From positions 1,644,001 to 1,708,000 of the forward strand of contig NZ_AP021846.1 of NCBI RefSeq assembly GCF_009176705.1: 64,000 bases of DNA, written 5' to 3'. Source of the DNA: Pseudoalteromonas sp. A25. GTDB taxonomy: Bacteria; Pseudomonadota; Gammaproteobacteria; Enterobacterales; Alteromonadaceae. The translations under genes were made by a program, and so were the position numbers. The notes beneath the pieces are model-generated. The model saw only the letters and a list, made by a program, of their open reading frames with translations, did no database searches and had not been told where the DNA came from. Below are positions 9,857-19,628 of the stretch, piece after piece (the stretch's first letter is position 1; every line of letters starts with the position of its first letter).

Positions 9857-9876
9857 TGAACCTAAATGAACCTAAA
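9857..9876. promoter_or_regulatory. Tandem 10-bp direct repeat, possible response-regulator binding site
   Basis: TGAACCTAAA occurs twice head to tail with no gap. Two half-sites one helical turn apart are the typical arrangement bound by OmpR/PhoB-class response regulators. It lies about 170 bases upstream of the PstS-like/porin unit and about 270 bases upstream of the DUF3718 gene. The sequence does not match the E. coli PhoB box, so the binding protein is not identified. Confidence 0.35.
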
Positions 9877-10082
9877 AGCTTCCCCATTTAAGGTAAATCG
9901 GCTTGGCGGGCTTAAGTAGGATTTGTTACAGCGCTGGAATACGCGCTATGTAATGGCGCTCAGGAAAGGTTAAAAACTAGACTTTTATTGTAAAAAAATG
10001 AACAGTTGTTAGCGGGGCTCGGTGAATTCTTTTCTTAGATGTAAATAGTCTATTAAATACACAAAAAAGGCAGAATTTATCA

Positions 10083-10110
10083 TTTACAACGAAAAACCTG
10101 GTTATATAAT
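10083..10110 (+). promoter_or_regulatory. Sigma70-type promoter of the DUF3718 gene
   Basis: TTTACA (10083-10088) and a perfect TATAAT (10105-10110) are separated by 16 bases. Transcription would start near 10117, about 24 bases before the ATG at 10141. Confidence 0.6.
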
Positions 10111-10140
10111 GCGCGCAAATTCGTTCAAATTGGGTATATT

Positions 10141-10575
10141 ATGTTTAAGTCACTATCATTAATTATTGCACTCTCAACGGTTACATCTGTTTCTGCAAAA
10201 GTAGATTACACTGCGGCAAATGCGTCACCAGAATCACAAATTTGTGTAATTGCAGCCCAAGAAGGACTTAGCGCAGCTCGTACGGAAGCACAAAAGCACG
10301 GTATCTTTATTTCTCGCTTTTCAAAAACATTGGTATGCAATGGCACAGATGTTCGCGAAATTGCAAAACAAGCGGGAGAAAACAGCAAAGGTTCAGCACA
10401 AAAGAAGGTTGCACTTATTGCTAAAACTTCTACTGCAGAGACTGAGCTATGCATCAAAGCAGCAAAAGATGGTGTAGCGAGCATCGCATTACATGGCCAT
10501 AAAGCTCGTAGCTTGCGTTGCAACGACATGCCTGTAAAAGAATTCGTTAAACAATACGGTAAAACAGCGATTTAA
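10141..10575 (+). CDS. Secreted DUF3718-family protein with two Cys-containing repeats
   Basis: 144 residues. A signal peptide (residues 1-19, ending SVSAK) is followed by two related repeats. The first has ICVIAAQEGLSAARTEAQ and then LVCNGTDVREIAKQ; the second has LCIKAAKDGVASIAL and then LRCNDMPVKEFVKQYG. Each repeat holds two Cys, which could form one disulfide per repeat in the periplasm. This is the pattern of the DUF3718 family, whose function is unknown. It stands alone, with its own sigma70 promoter and terminator. Confidence 0.8.
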   Translation: MFKSLSLIIALSTVTSVSAKVDYTAANASPESQICVIAAQEGLSAARTEAQKHGIFISRFSKTLVCNGTDVREIAKQAGENSKGSAQKKVALIAKTSTAETELCIKAAKDGVASIALHGHKARSLRCNDMPVKEFVKQYGKTAI

Positions 10576-10645
10576 GTGGATTAGTATTGTTGAATAAATA
10601 ATTTAGTAACGAGTTATTTCTCTCAGCTTGTTATGAATTAATTTT

Positions 10646-10673
10646 AAACGCCAAGTCATTTGACTTGGCGTTT
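10646..10673. terminator. Bidirectional terminator between convergent DUF3718 and dGTPase-like genes
   Basis: AAACGCCAAGTC at 10646-10657 pairs perfectly with GACTTGGCGTTT at 10662-10673 around a four-base loop. T-rich flanks lie on both sides, so it can serve both convergent genes. Confidence 0.85.
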
Positions 10674-10677
10674 TGCT

Positions 10678-11967
10678 TTATTCACTAGCAAACAATCGCT
10701 GATGAGTCCGGCGAGCATACTCATCGGTCATACCACTTAAATAATCCGCGAGAACTCTCATTTGCAGTTCCTCAGAGCTTGCATGAATATACTGATCTTG
10801 TGTTGTATATGGCAACAGCCGCATCGGATCGCTCGCCAGTGCCCGAAATAAATCGATTAGCAGATTTTGCCCACTGAACTCTATTTGCTGCATTTTAGGT
10901 TCTCGGATCAAGCGTTCAAAAACGAATATTTTTAGTATATCTAGGATGTTAGAAAACTCTTCATCTAATGAGACACTGTATTTTAAAAGTGGTGATTCAA
11001 AATTATGGTTTTGGACTGAAAGGGTGCTGTTAACGATGAATAAATTAACAAGTTCACCAATGGCGTCTTTGCGCAATGCTTCATCTCTGGAAAACAGTCG
11101 GTGAGTAAGCTTGTCGAGGTTCTTTATTAACCATGGAGAGTCTAAAGCTGCTAGCTTAGGCTGAGCGTATTGGGCCCAATCGGTATGCGTCAATGTATCG
11201 GTTGCAATAGCGTCTTCCAAGTCATGAACTGCGTATGCTATATCATCAGCAAGCTCCATTATTGCGCAGTCTAAAGATTTGAATAGCGTTTTACACCGAT
11301 ACTGGTCAATTGCTTGGTGCTGTTGCAGTAATGCTTGATCGTTAAGAGTAAAAGGCGAAATAATCCAGTCGAACACATCTCTATCACAGTGATAAATGCC
11401 TTTTGCAGGTAACCAGTCATTTGCTTTTATAAATCGTTGGTTACTGTCGTGAGTGGGTTTGTTGAACCATAATGTATCGATAATCGCGGGGTACTTAACA
11501 AACCCAAGTAGTGTTCTACGTGTTAGGTTCATCCCAAACCCTTTGCTATATGGTTCAAGCTTCGCAACTATTCGTAAAGTTTGTGCGTTTCCTTCAAAAC
11601 CACCATGATCCCCCATTAAATAGTTCAGAGCGGTTTCACCGCCATGACCAAAAGGCGGGTGGCCTATATCATGAGCCAAGCATAAAGTTTCAATCAAGCT
11701 GGTTGAAGGAAAGTGTGAAAAATCAGGGTGTTTAATTTTTAAATGTCTTAGCAAGCCACTACCGATTTGGGATACTTCAAGTGAGTGTGTGAGGCGAGTG
11801 CGATAAAAGTCGTTGACGCCAATACTCATAATCTGCGTTTTTGCTTGTAACCTTCTAAACGCTGCTGCATGAATAATTCGAGAACGGTCTATTTGCCATG
11901 GTGAGCGGTTGTCATTTGGGCGGTGTTTATGCTGTTGTGATAATCTTTGTTGCCAAACTGTTTGCAT
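10678..11967 (-). CDS. dGTPase-family HD-domain triphosphohydrolase
   Basis: 429 residues from the ATG at 11967, preceded by GGAG six bases upstream; the frame is open for 18 more codons upstream but without an SD. Motifs are SPWQIDRSRIIHAAAFRRLQ and the HD metal motif ETLCLAHDIGHPPFGHGGE, then ELADDIAYAVHDLEDAI. This is the dNTP triphosphohydrolase family (Dgt-like), which releases triphosphate from dGTP and related nucleotides and can affect replication and phage growth. It is shorter than E. coli Dgt (505) and is closer to the generic dGTPase-like class, so I give no symbol. It is convergent with the DUF3718 gene. Confidence 0.85.
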   Translation of the reverse strand: MQTVWQQRLSQQHKHRPNDNRSPWQIDRSRIIHAAAFRRLQAKTQIMSIGVNDFYRTRLTHSLEVSQIGSGLLRHLKIKHPDFSHFPSTSLIETLCLAHDIGHPPFGHGGETALNYLMGDHGGFEGNAQTLRIVAKLEPYSKGFGMNLTRRTLLGFVKYPAIIDTLWFNKPTHDSNQRFIKANDWLPAKGIYHCDRDVFDWIISPFTLNDQALLQQHQAIDQYRCKTLFKSLDCAIMELADDIAYAVHDLEDAIATDTLTHTDWAQYAQPKLAALDSPWLIKNLDKLTHRLFSRDEALRKDAIGELVNLFIVNSTLSVQNHNFESPLLKYSVSLDEEFSNILDILKIFVFERLIREPKMQQIEFSGQNLLIDLFRALASDPMRLLPYTTQDQYIHASSEELQMRVLADYLSGMTDEYARRTHQRLFASE

Positions 11968-12180
11968 AGATGCTCCGTATTGCAGTAATCCATAGGCTAT
12001 ACTTTTACACGATAAGTGCACAGAAATTCGCGTTTAATTATAAGTTTAAGTATAATTGGCCGTTGATTAATACGTTTAAAAAATGATGCTATGTGCTTGT
12101 ATACCGATACTAGCAAGCTAGTTAGGTAACTTACAGTCTTAAAAATGGAATTGACTGGCACAGAGGCGAAGAGGACAGAC

Positions 12181-12999
12181 ATGCAAGTCAGAATTATTAA
12201 ATTAGTGTTAGTTTTAGTGTCTATTTGGGCGTTGAGCTACCCATTTATTTATCCAACTTCATCTTTGCAAACTTCAAGCGAAGTGTCGCAAATTAAGGCA
12301 CCAGTTAAGCCAAAGGTGGTTGAAAAGCCTTTACACAATGTAACGCTTCCAGATTTCTCAGCTATTAGCGACGTAAAAGAAAAGAAAAAACGTTTTTTTG
12401 ATTTTATTAAGCCCCATGTCGTTGCTGAAAATAAGTTAATTAAACAACATCGCGCCACACTTGAAATAGCGCTTATGATGTTACAGGTCGATGAAATTTT
12501 AACGAAAGCACAACTTAAAAAAATACACTCTATTTTTGACTATTACCGCCTAGATAGTAGTGAATTGTCGGTAGCGTCTTTGCAAAATGCGCTGCAGCAT
12601 GTCGATATCATTCCTAAAGAGCTTGCGCTCATGCAGGCAGCAAACGAATCGGCTTGGGGAACCTCTCGATTCGCTCGAATAGGTTTAAACTTTTTTGGAC
12701 AGTGGTGCTACAGAAAGGGCTGTGGAATGGTTCCTAGAAACAGGGATAGTGAAGCGGCTCATGAAGTTGCAGCGTTTCAGTCTGTTCGCGCTGCGGTTAA
12801 ATCATATTTTAGAAATATAAATACGCACGATGCATATAGTCAGCTGCGAGCCATGCGTGCGCAGTTGCGGGCGCAGAAGCTACCCATTGAGGCGACAACG
12901 TTAACACAGGGGCTTGTGGCATACTCTGAACGTGGCGATGCCTATATTGAGGAACTCAATGATATGATACGTCATAACAAGGATTATTTTGATGAGTAA
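12181..12999 (+). CDS. bax: Bax-like glucosaminidase-domain protein
   Basis: 272 residues from the ATG at 12181 (GAGGA just upstream). An N-terminal membrane anchor or signal segment (LVLVLVSIWALSYPFIY) is followed by a Flg_J/glucosaminidase domain from about residue 140: ELALMQAANESAWGTSRFAR, with the catalytic Glu in the ANESAWG motif, then NFFGQWCYRKGCGMVPR, matching the E. coli Bax protein. It probably cleaves the N-acetylglucosamine bond of peptidoglycan on the periplasmic side; this is inferred from the family. The downstream DUF2987 gene overlaps by eight bases. Confidence 0.85.
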   Translation: MQVRIIKLVLVLVSIWALSYPFIYPTSSLQTSSEVSQIKAPVKPKVVEKPLHNVTLPDFSAISDVKEKKKRFFDFIKPHVVAENKLIKQHRATLEIALMMLQVDEILTKAQLKKIHSIFDYYRLDSSELSVASLQNALQHVDIIPKELALMQAANESAWGTSRFARIGLNFFGQWCYRKGCGMVPRNRDSEAAHEVAAFQSVRAAVKSYFRNINTHDAYSQLRAMRAQLRAQKLPIEATTLTQGLVAYSERGDAYIEELNDMIRHNKDYFDE

Positions 13000-13654
13000 T
13001 AAGTGGTTGGTATTCTCTTTAGCGTTGCTTGGTGTTTTTAACAGTGCTCATGCAAAAGAGTTTGTTGTTTCTTACGACGGGTTTTATGACAGATTAAAAG
13101 TGATAGAAAAGGGCAATTTTGAATTTGCTCGCGTAAATTTCTATGTAGTTGATATTGCATCTTTAGAGCCTTGTGAAATAGCGAAAGGTGAGATTGTGAC
13201 CGAGAATACAACATCACCTTTGACTTACACCCAAGATGCTCAACTCCTTTTGCCATACGACAAACAGTTAGATAAAGACAAAGCTGTCGTGGTGATAGAA
13301 CCAAAGAATCCTAAACATGATTGTCAGCTTAAGTTTCAAATTGAGGCAGAGCACTTTAGTAAAGATAACTTAAATAAGGCAGATATCTTTCAGTTGCATT
13401 CAGAGTTTGAAGAACTGTTGGAAGATTTATCAGGTTTTTTTGTTAGCAAGTTGATGGGGTTCTTGTTGCCTGATCAGAAGGGGATCAAGATTGCGTTTAA
13501 AACGCCCATGGTATTTCATGATGAGCAAGTAAAGTGTGATAAGCACATATGTACTTTTGAAGTTGGTGCAGATTGGCAAGGCCAAACTGTCGCGTTCTTC
13601 AACAATAGTGACAATATCAAAATTGACAAAATAACACCTTGGATTGAAAAGTAG
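12992..13654 (+). CDS. Periplasmic DUF2987-family protein
   Basis: 220 residues. The ATG at 12992 lies inside the last codons of bax and has AAGGA upstream. A signal peptide (residues 1-21, ending NSAHAK) is followed by a soluble domain, EFVVSYDGFYDRLKVI and ARVNFYVVD, with the LPYDKQLDKDKA segment typical of DUF2987 proteins of Shewanella, Vibrio and Pseudoalteromonas. The function is unknown. Overlap with bax implies a shared transcript and suggests an envelope role, which is inference. Confidence 0.75.
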   Translation: MSNKWLVFSLALLGVFNSAHAKEFVVSYDGFYDRLKVIEKGNFEFARVNFYVVDIASLEPCEIAKGEIVTENTTSPLTYTQDAQLLLPYDKQLDKDKAVVVIEPKNPKHDCQLKFQIEAEHFSKDNLNKADIFQLHSEFEELLEDLSGFFVSKLMGFLLPDQKGIKIAFKTPMVFHDEQVKCDKHICTFEVGADWQGQTVAFFNNSDNIKIDKITPWIEK

Positions 13655-13659
13655 TACTA

Positions 13660-13687
13660 ACCCAAGCTTATATTTATAAGCTTGGGT
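13660..13687. terminator. Hairpin between convergent DUF2987 gene and ttcA
   Basis: ACCCAAGCTTATA at 13660-13672 and its exact complement at 13675-13687 form a 13-bp stem just after the DUF2987 stop codon and before the ttcA stop at 13730. No long T-tract follows, so termination strength is uncertain. Confidence 0.6.
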
Positions 13688-13729
13688 GAATATAGACTCA
13701 TGAGATTTTAATACTGGCCAGTTGCCATA

Positions 13730-14623
13730 TTAAATGTTGGTCACATCGATAAATAATGACTCATCAATGTTGGTAGATGAGACAGTTGCTTCGTTAAATT
13801 CGTATTCGGCTCTATCGCCTTGTCTGTCAAGAGGCAGGTTGTTGAAGTCAAAAAGTTCTCTGTCTGCTAGCTGGCTAGGACTCACATTTTGCATAGCTTT
13901 GAACGCGTTTTCAACGCGGCCTGGTGTTGCTTTGTCCCATTCGTTAAGCATGGCTTTAATCGTCTGTCTTTGTAAGTTTTCTTGAGAGCCACACAAATTA
14001 CACGGAATAATAGGGAATTGTTTTTGCTCTGCAAAAGCAATTAGGTCTTTTTCTCGACAATATGCCAGCGGTCGAATGACGATGTTTCTGCCATCATCAG
14101 AGCGTAACTTCGGTGGCATCGCCTTGAGTCTAGCGCCATGAAACATATTTAAAAATAATGTTTCAACCATATCGTCTAGGTGGTGTCCCAGCGCTATTTT
14201 AGTTGCGCCGATTTTCTCAGCAAAGGAGTATAGGGTTCCGCGTCTGAGCCTAGAGCATAATCCACAGGTTGTTTTTCCCTCTGGTACTTTTTCTCTGACG
14301 ACTGAATATGTGTCTTTATCAACGATATAGTAAGGGATGTTGAGCGTTTCAAAGTATTCAGGAAGAATATGCTCTGGAAAACCAGGCTGTTTTTGATCTA
14401 AGTTGACTGCGATCACCTCAAACTTTATGGGAGCCGACTTTTGCAAACTAAGCAAAATATCCAGCATGGCAAACGAGTCCTTCCCACCACTGATGCAAGC
14501 CATAACAACATCATTGTCTTCTATCATATTGTAATCAACAATGGCATTTCCAACGTTTTTTCTTAAACGTTTTTGCAGTTTATTAAATTCAAGGATCTCT
14601 TTTCTGTTGTCTGTTTGACTCAT
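13730..14623 (-). CDS. ttcA: tRNA 2-thiocytidine biosynthesis protein
   Basis: 297 residues from the ATG ([11 protein letters not shown]); a GTG three codons upstream is possible but not favoured. TtcA adds sulfur to C32 of certain tRNAs using ATP and a [4Fe-4S] cluster. The PP-loop SGGKDS is at residues 45-50. The cluster/catalytic cysteines are in [10 protein letters not shown] (C120, C123) and CNLCG (C208, C211). [20 protein letters not shown] is also conserved. It lies alone between the DUF2987 gene and the large kinase gene. The 214 bases between it and the kinase stop show no gene. Confidence 0.95.
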   Translation of the reverse strand: MSQTDNRKEILEFNKLQKRLRKNVGNAIVDYNMIEDNDVVMACISGGKDSFAMLDILLSLQKSAPIKFEVIAVNLDQKQPGFPEHILPEYFETLNIPYYIVDKDTYSVVREKVPEGKTTCGLCSRLRRGTLYSFAEKIGATKIALGHHLDDMVETLFLNMFHGARLKAMPPKLRSDDGRNIVIRPLAYCREKDLIAFAEQKQFPIIPCNLCGSQENLQRQTIKAMLNEWDKATPGRVENAFKAMQNVSPSQLADRELFDFNNLPLDRQGDRAEYEFNEATVSSTNIDESLFIDVTNI

Positions 14624-14837
14624 TACAGGCACTCACATTTAGTCAACATTACTGACTGGTTTATCCAATAAAATAGTGGGGCGTGATTATACGGACTTTT
14701 CGGTGTGTACACTAGTATTGATAAGTTCTAACTTCGAGTGTGCTATCAATCGCGATTGTTTAGGAGTCTAGTTTACATATCAAAATTGCCGAGAGGTTTT
14801 GTTCACAACATTTCTTTAGGCTTGCACAGGTACAATC

Positions 14838-17800
14838 TCAATTGCTATTAGTATAATTATTTGAGTTGCTTGCTGTGTGATATAGCGCCATGAGGATATC
14901 AGCAGCTGCTATAAAATTGAGGTTTTCCAACGCAGTTTGAAATTGAACAAATTGCTCTTTAGGTAATAGTTTGTGAAGGGATGTTATATTCGACTCAATT
15001 TTATCGAGCGCAGCTAAATCTTGTTCTTGGAGCATTTTTACAATTTGCTCTATTGGCTCAAGGCTCAGCTGTTGAATGTCCGCAGAATCATTGCATAGCA
15101 TAGATGCCGCTTTGGACTCTTTCCATGCTAAAAGTAGGGCACTACTGTTGGATTTAAGCGTATGTAGTGTATCAATTAATTGTATAAAATTTTCATTTGG
15201 GAGTGTCATGCCATTACGTAAATCGGCTTCTATTTTTGAGGCGAGTGCGGATAGAGCGCTTGCTCCTATCATGCCTGCAGTGCCTTTTAGTTTATGAATT
15301 TGCGTTTTAGTATCTTTTTCATCCTTTATTAAGTCCTTAAATTTAAATTGTTTTTCTGAGTTAGAGAGCAGGTTGCTATTGTTGTTTAACAAACGTTCTA
15401 GTGTTTTAAAGAACAGTTCTTTATCTCCCATAAGCATATGTTTAGCCTGCTCGATATCAAGTCCTTCAATGCTTGGCCAGTCATCATTGTCATGATGAGC
15501 GTCAGTTTTAATTGCACTAAGTTTAGGTGTTTTATTTACATGGCCCGCTAATGCCTCTCTTATTGCCTTGATTAATGTTTCAGGCGCAAACGGCTTGGCA
15601 ACAAAATCATTCATACCAGAGGATAAAGCGCGCTCTTTTTCCTCAAGCAAAGCGCCAGCGGTTAACGCAATGATCGGAAGCTTGGCAAACTCTTTACTTT
15701 GTCGAATGAGCTTGGTTGTTTCTAGGCCATCTAGACCCGGCATTTGCACATCCATCAGAACGACATCATATTTGACTGCAGACTCTCTTAACATCGCGAG
15801 CGCCTTCTCGCCGGCATTAGCAGTATCTACTTTTGCACCATTTTTAGTGAGGATACTTGAAGCAACGTCAAGGTTTGTTTGGCTATCATCAACAACAAGA
15901 ACATTAACACCCGCGAGCCACTGGGCTTTGATAGAACCTATCTTTGTAGCGTGAAATACATGATACAGGTCACCCGTGTTTTGTATAACTGCGTTGTTGA
16001 TGGCATTAAATAAATCCGATGCGCTAATTGGCACTTTTAATACATCAAATACGAAATTTAATTTGTTTTTGATGTCGTTTTCGGTATGTATGTGGTCTGA
16101 GACAACTATAATCGGAGGAAGATGTTTCTTTGCGTTTGCGGCGAGCTTTTTAAGCTCACTGACATCGCCACTTTGGATACACTGCCAATCTATGATCACT
16201 GCATCAGGCTGTTTTTGCTGCTCTGAAGCTAGATAATGATAGTGCTTTACAAGTTGAGTTATACCTCTGACGTGTTTTGAATGCCAGCCTAAGGCGACGG
16301 CTAACTCATGCACTTGCTGTGTGTCTTGCGAACGTTCTTGTGCTATTAACACAGAAAGTTTAGCATTTTGACTTGGTGTTAGACTTGCCTGAGCTTGAGA
16401 ACTAACACGCATTGGTAAGGTAACAATGAACTGCGAACCTTGCTCTTCAATGCTTTCCACTTCGATGCTGCCTTTGAGCAAACAGACAAGCTTTGAGACG
16501 ATCGATAAACCTAAGCCAGTACCACCAAACTTTCGAGTTGTGCTGTCGTCCGCTTGAGTGAACGGTTTAAATATATTTTCTTTGGCATGTTTAGAAATAC
16601 CGATTCCAGAGTCACATACAGAAAACTGTATGTTAATAAAGTCATGCTCTTGTACGCGCTTTGACGAGCGCGGTTTAGCTTTTAATGATATCCTTCCAAG
16701 CTCGGTAAACTTAACTGCATTAGAAAGCAGATTAATCAATATTTGTCGAAGGCGAGTGCTGTCTGTAATTACCCATTGAGGCAAGTCGGCAGACACCTGC
16801 AACTCAAAATTGAGCCCTTTAGCTTGTGCTTGTACTATAAAAATACTGGCGATTTCATCCAAGAAGCAACGGAGTTCGACGGGAAGCTCCTCTAGAGGCA
16901 TCTCGTTGGCTTCTATTTTAGAGAGATCGAGTACATTATTCACTATGCTCAATAGAGAGTTGCCAGAGATTTGAATTTTCTCGACCAGCTTTAAGTGCTC
17001 ACGGCTTAAAGGTTCATCAATAAGTAAATGGGTCAAACCAATAATTGCGTTTAACGGAGTTCGGATCTCATGGCTTGTATTTGCCAGAAAAATACTTTTT
17101 GCCTCCGTGGCTTTTTCTGCTTTTATAAGCGCTTGTTTTAATTGTTCTTCGATAATAAGACGATCTCGGATATTTCGAACTGTTGCGGTGATAAGCAGTT
17201 GTTCATCTAGTTTGACACCGCCAAGGCTAATCTCTACTGGAAATTCTTCGCCTTGTGCGTTGAGGGCATAGAGCTCTGTGTTTAGCGCCATTTGTCTCAA
17301 CTTAGGCTGTTTCACATATTCAGACACATGCTTTTTATGGACGTGCCGGAATTTGTGAGGAATAAGGTCGCTAACGGGTCGACCTTCTAGGTTATCCCTT
17401 TGATAACCAAAAAGCTCAATCGCTTGAGCATTAACCATTTGAATTATGCTATGCTCATCGACGATTAATGTTGCATCTGGGGCTGAGTTGAGCAACGCCT
17501 TAAAGCGCGTCATTTCCTTTGCTCTTTGCGTTTCTAACTTAGATAGCCAATCATCATGTCGCTTGATTTGAAGGTTATGCCATCCTAAATATTGGATAAT
17601 ACAGCAAGCTATTGAGAGTAAAACTAAAGCTAAGAATACTAAACCTATTTGCCCAAATACCCCCCAAAGAGTCGGAAATTGTGCTTTGACAGCATGGAAG
17701 TTGATAGCATGTCCATCATTGAAGGGGAGCGCTGCTTGCCTTACCCAAACATGTTCTGATTCAGTGCTCATGCTCTGCAGTTCAAAATAACGAAATACCC

Positions 17801-19628
17801 CAAGTGCCGGTCCCTTTGTGAACCTATCTCGCCATTTGAGAGAGCCTTGAGCTTCCACTAGGGTCTCTGATGCTAACGATGAAGGGTAAATGAACGCTTG
17901 CTCGGAATTAGTTATATAAAGCTCAATATCTTCAAATAGCGCTTGAGTTGCTTTTGAGATAACAGAGGTTGAATTAACAGAGATGACGACAATACCTGCA
18001 ATATCGCCATTTTGGTTTTCAACAGCGGCAGAAAACTGCCATGTTGGATAGGTTATATTGCTTCCATCAGTTAACTGAAAATTTGACGCGATTTTAGACA
18101 GGTACACATTGCCAGGCAGTGAAGTCATAGCTTGTATAACATAACTAGAGTGTTGCCAGTTTTTTAGCATAGTTGGCGGAGTTTCAATGATGGTGTTTTG
18201 AGTGCGTTGTAGATTTAGCACTTCCGATTTTTGGCTATTGTTTACAATAAAGCGGGCTTGAATGACATTTGGATTAGCAAGCATGTAGGCTTTAAATACT
18301 TCAGTTAAGTGGGGGAGTTTTTTTGTATCTACGTCATTTTTAGGGCTAGCAATGACAGATTCTGTCGTTGCTGCATGGGCAAGAAATATAGCTCCCTCGG
18401 TGAACCGGCTAGTTTGATTGCGAAAAGCGTATAATGCTGAGTCGTTAACGAGATCAAGTTGATTTACGACTTCATCCATATGTTTTTTGATTATTAACCA
18501 GCTTGAAATACTGATAATCAAGAGACTAACCACGGCAGCAGGGGGCCATGTTTTTTTGAAAAGAGTGCTGTTAAAGTAGGCTCCAACACTTGAAAACTCT
18601 TTGTACAGCTCAGTGCTATTATCCTGATTATAACGGAGTAATGGTCTTAATAAGCTAAGCAGAAAAACGAAGAGCATAGTTATAAACAGGCCAATTAGAG
18701 TAATTTTTTTTATGTTCCAAAGGCTTACTTTAGATAACGATTTGTTATCAAGTGCTACGTGTAAAGTCCATGGCTTACCCAGTACAGACATTTCAGAGTT
18801 TATTGTATCGTTCATAAAATTAGGATCAGACACAGAGTGTGAGTTGTAAAATGGCAGACTCTTATCAGATTCAGTCAAGGTGAAGAGTACCTCTTTATGC
18901 GCTATCCCAATTTTTTTCAAAGTGTTTTCGATGTCTAAAAGAACAAAAACCCAGCCTGCAGTATCGTTTAGCCTTGAGCCTGATGCTGAGGCACTGCTCG
19001 TGGCGTTATAAACAGGTAGCATTGCCATAGTGATGTTTGATGTATTTCCGTCTGCTTGCGCTACTTGGGTGGTATGGCTAAGTAATGTGCGGTCATGTTT
19101 AGCTGACTCAACCGCTGTTTTTATAATATTGCTTTGTGTGGTGATGTTCTTTATCACTCTATTCACAAAACTCTGCTCTGGGTAAAGATATTGTATTATG
19201 TAAGTACCTGTCTCATTCACCATGACATGTTCACTTGTTGAACTTATCTGCTTATTTGTTTGAGAGCTTAAGGATTGGCGCTGATCGTTTTGTTGCCTAA
19301 GTAGTTTGATATATCCATATCCTAATGCGCTAGATAATTTACGAGCAATCTTGGTATGAGTGGCATATTCTGCGAATAACTCGTTATTGATATTGTCAGG
19401 GCCAACTACTGTGGCAGCGCTGCGCAAGCCGCTAAGATTATATTCTAATATTTCGAAGCGATCATGAATGGCTGATTCTATTTGCTTTAGTGATGTTTTT
19501 ACGTGGCTGTGTAGCTTTTGTTCATTTTGGTGATGTAAAAACCACGCCAACGCGAACGTGAGCAAGCAACCTATTAAAAGAGGTTGCCACCAAACTCCCT
19601 TGGCTGATAATACCGGTTGAGTTTTCAT
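14838..19628 (-). CDS. Hybrid sensor histidine kinase (two periplasmic sensor regions, PAS, HisKA, HATPase, REC, HPt)
   Basis: 1596 residues. There are four membrane segments at about residues 14-32, 306-328, 361-381 and 655-682, which define two large periplasmic regions. The first (33-305) begins like a CHASE domain (FEILEYNLSGLRSAA). A PAS domain (705-820; LIVDEHSIIQMVNAQAIELF) is followed by HisKA with phospho-acceptor His853 (TSHEIRTPLNAIIGL), then HATPase_c (N-box INLLSNAVKF, GGTGLGLSIV). A receiver-like region at about 1092-1215 lacks a clear acidic pocket. A full REC follows (VLVVDDSQTN, Asp1293 in LMDVQMPGLDG), and finally an HPt domain with His1445 (HKLKGTAGMIGA). It overlaps the response-regulator gene by four bases, so they form one phosphorelay. 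The signal is unknown. Confidence 0.9.
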   Translation of the reverse strand: MKTQPVLSAKGVWWQPLLIGCLLTFALAWFLHHQNEQKLHSHVKTSLKQIESAIHDRFEILEYNLSGLRSAATVVGPDNINNELFAEYATHTKIARKLSSALGYGYIKLLRQQNDQRQSLSSQTNKQISSTSEHVMVNETGTYIIQYLYPEQSFVNRVIKNITTQSNIIKTAVESAKHDRTLLSHTTQVAQADGNTSNITMAMLPVYNATSSASASGSRLNDTAGWVFVLLDIENTLKKIGIAHKEVLFTLTESDKSLPFYNSHSVSDPNFMNDTINSEMSVLGKPWTLHVALDNKSLSKVSLWNIKKITLIGLFITMLFVFLLSLLRPLLRYNQDNSTELYKEFSSVGAYFNSTLFKKTWPPAAVVSLLIISISSWLIIKKHMDEVVNQLDLVNDSALYAFRNQTSRFTEGAIFLAHAATTESVIASPKNDVDTKKLPHLTEVFKAYMLANPNVIQARFIVNNSQKSEVLNLQRTQNTIIETPPTMLKNWQHSSYVIQAMTSLPGNVYLSKIASNFQLTDGSNITYPTWQFSAAVENQNGDIAGIVVISVNSTSVISKATQALFEDIELYITNSEQAFIYPSSLASETLVEAQGSLKWRDRFTKGPALGVFRYFELQSMSTESEHVWVRQAALPFNDGHAINFHAVKAQFPTLWGVFGQIGLVFLALVLLSIACCIIQYLGWHNLQIKRHDDWLSKLETQRAKEMTRFKALLNSAPDATLIVDEHSIIQMVNAQAIELFGYQRDNLEGRPVSDLIPHKFRHVHKKHVSEYVKQPKLRQMALNTELYALNAQGEEFPVEISLGGVKLDEQLLITATVRNIRDRLIIEEQLKQALIKAEKATEAKSIFLANTSHEIRTPLNAIIGLTHLLIDEPLSREHLKLVEKIQISGNSLLSIVNNVLDLSKIEANEMPLEELPVELRCFLDEIASIFIVQAQAKGLNFELQVSADLPQWVITDSTRLRQILINLLSNAVKFTELGRISLKAKPRSSKRVQEHDFINIQFSVCDSGIGISKHAKENIFKPFTQADDSTTRKFGGTGLGLSIVSKLVCLLKGSIEVESIEEQGSQFIVTLPMRVSSQAQASLTPSQNAKLSVLIAQERSQDTQQVHELAVALGWHSKHVRGITQLVKHYHYLASEQQKQPDAVIIDWQCIQSGDVSELKKLAANAKKHLPPIIVVSDHIHTENDIKNKLNFVFDVLKVPISASDLFNAINNAVIQNTGDLYHVFHATKIGSIKAQWLAGVNVLVVDDSQTNLDVASSILTKNGAKVDTANAGEKALAMLRESAVKYDVVLMDVQMPGLDGLETTKLIRQSKEFAKLPIIALTAGALLEEKERALSSGMNDFVAKPFAPETLIKAIREALAGHVNKTPKLSAIKTDAHHDNDDWPSIEGLDIEQAKHMLMGDKELFFKTLERLLNNNSNLLSNSEKQFKFKDLIKDEKDTKTQIHKLKGTAGMIGASALSALASKIEADLRNGMTLPNENFIQLIDTLHTLKSNSSALLLAWKESKAASMLCNDSADIQQLSLEPIEQIVKMLQEQDLAALDKIESNITSLHKLLPKEQFVQFQTALENLNFIAAADILMALYHTASNSNNYTNSN

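Larger units (their letters stand above)
9720..10140. other. 421-bp intergenic region between divergent pstS-like and DUF3718 genes
   Basis: No convincing gene on either strand. It contains a 10-bp tandem direct repeat (9857-9876) and a sigma70-type promoter for the plus-strand gene (10083-10110), both listed separately. The remainder is A+T-rich and probably holds the promoter of the minus-strand PstS-like/porin unit. Confidence 0.6.

Noticed and set aside
10206..10529. Minus-strand 107-codon ORF
   Set aside because: Antisense to the DUF3718 gene, which has a signal peptide, repeats and its own promoter.
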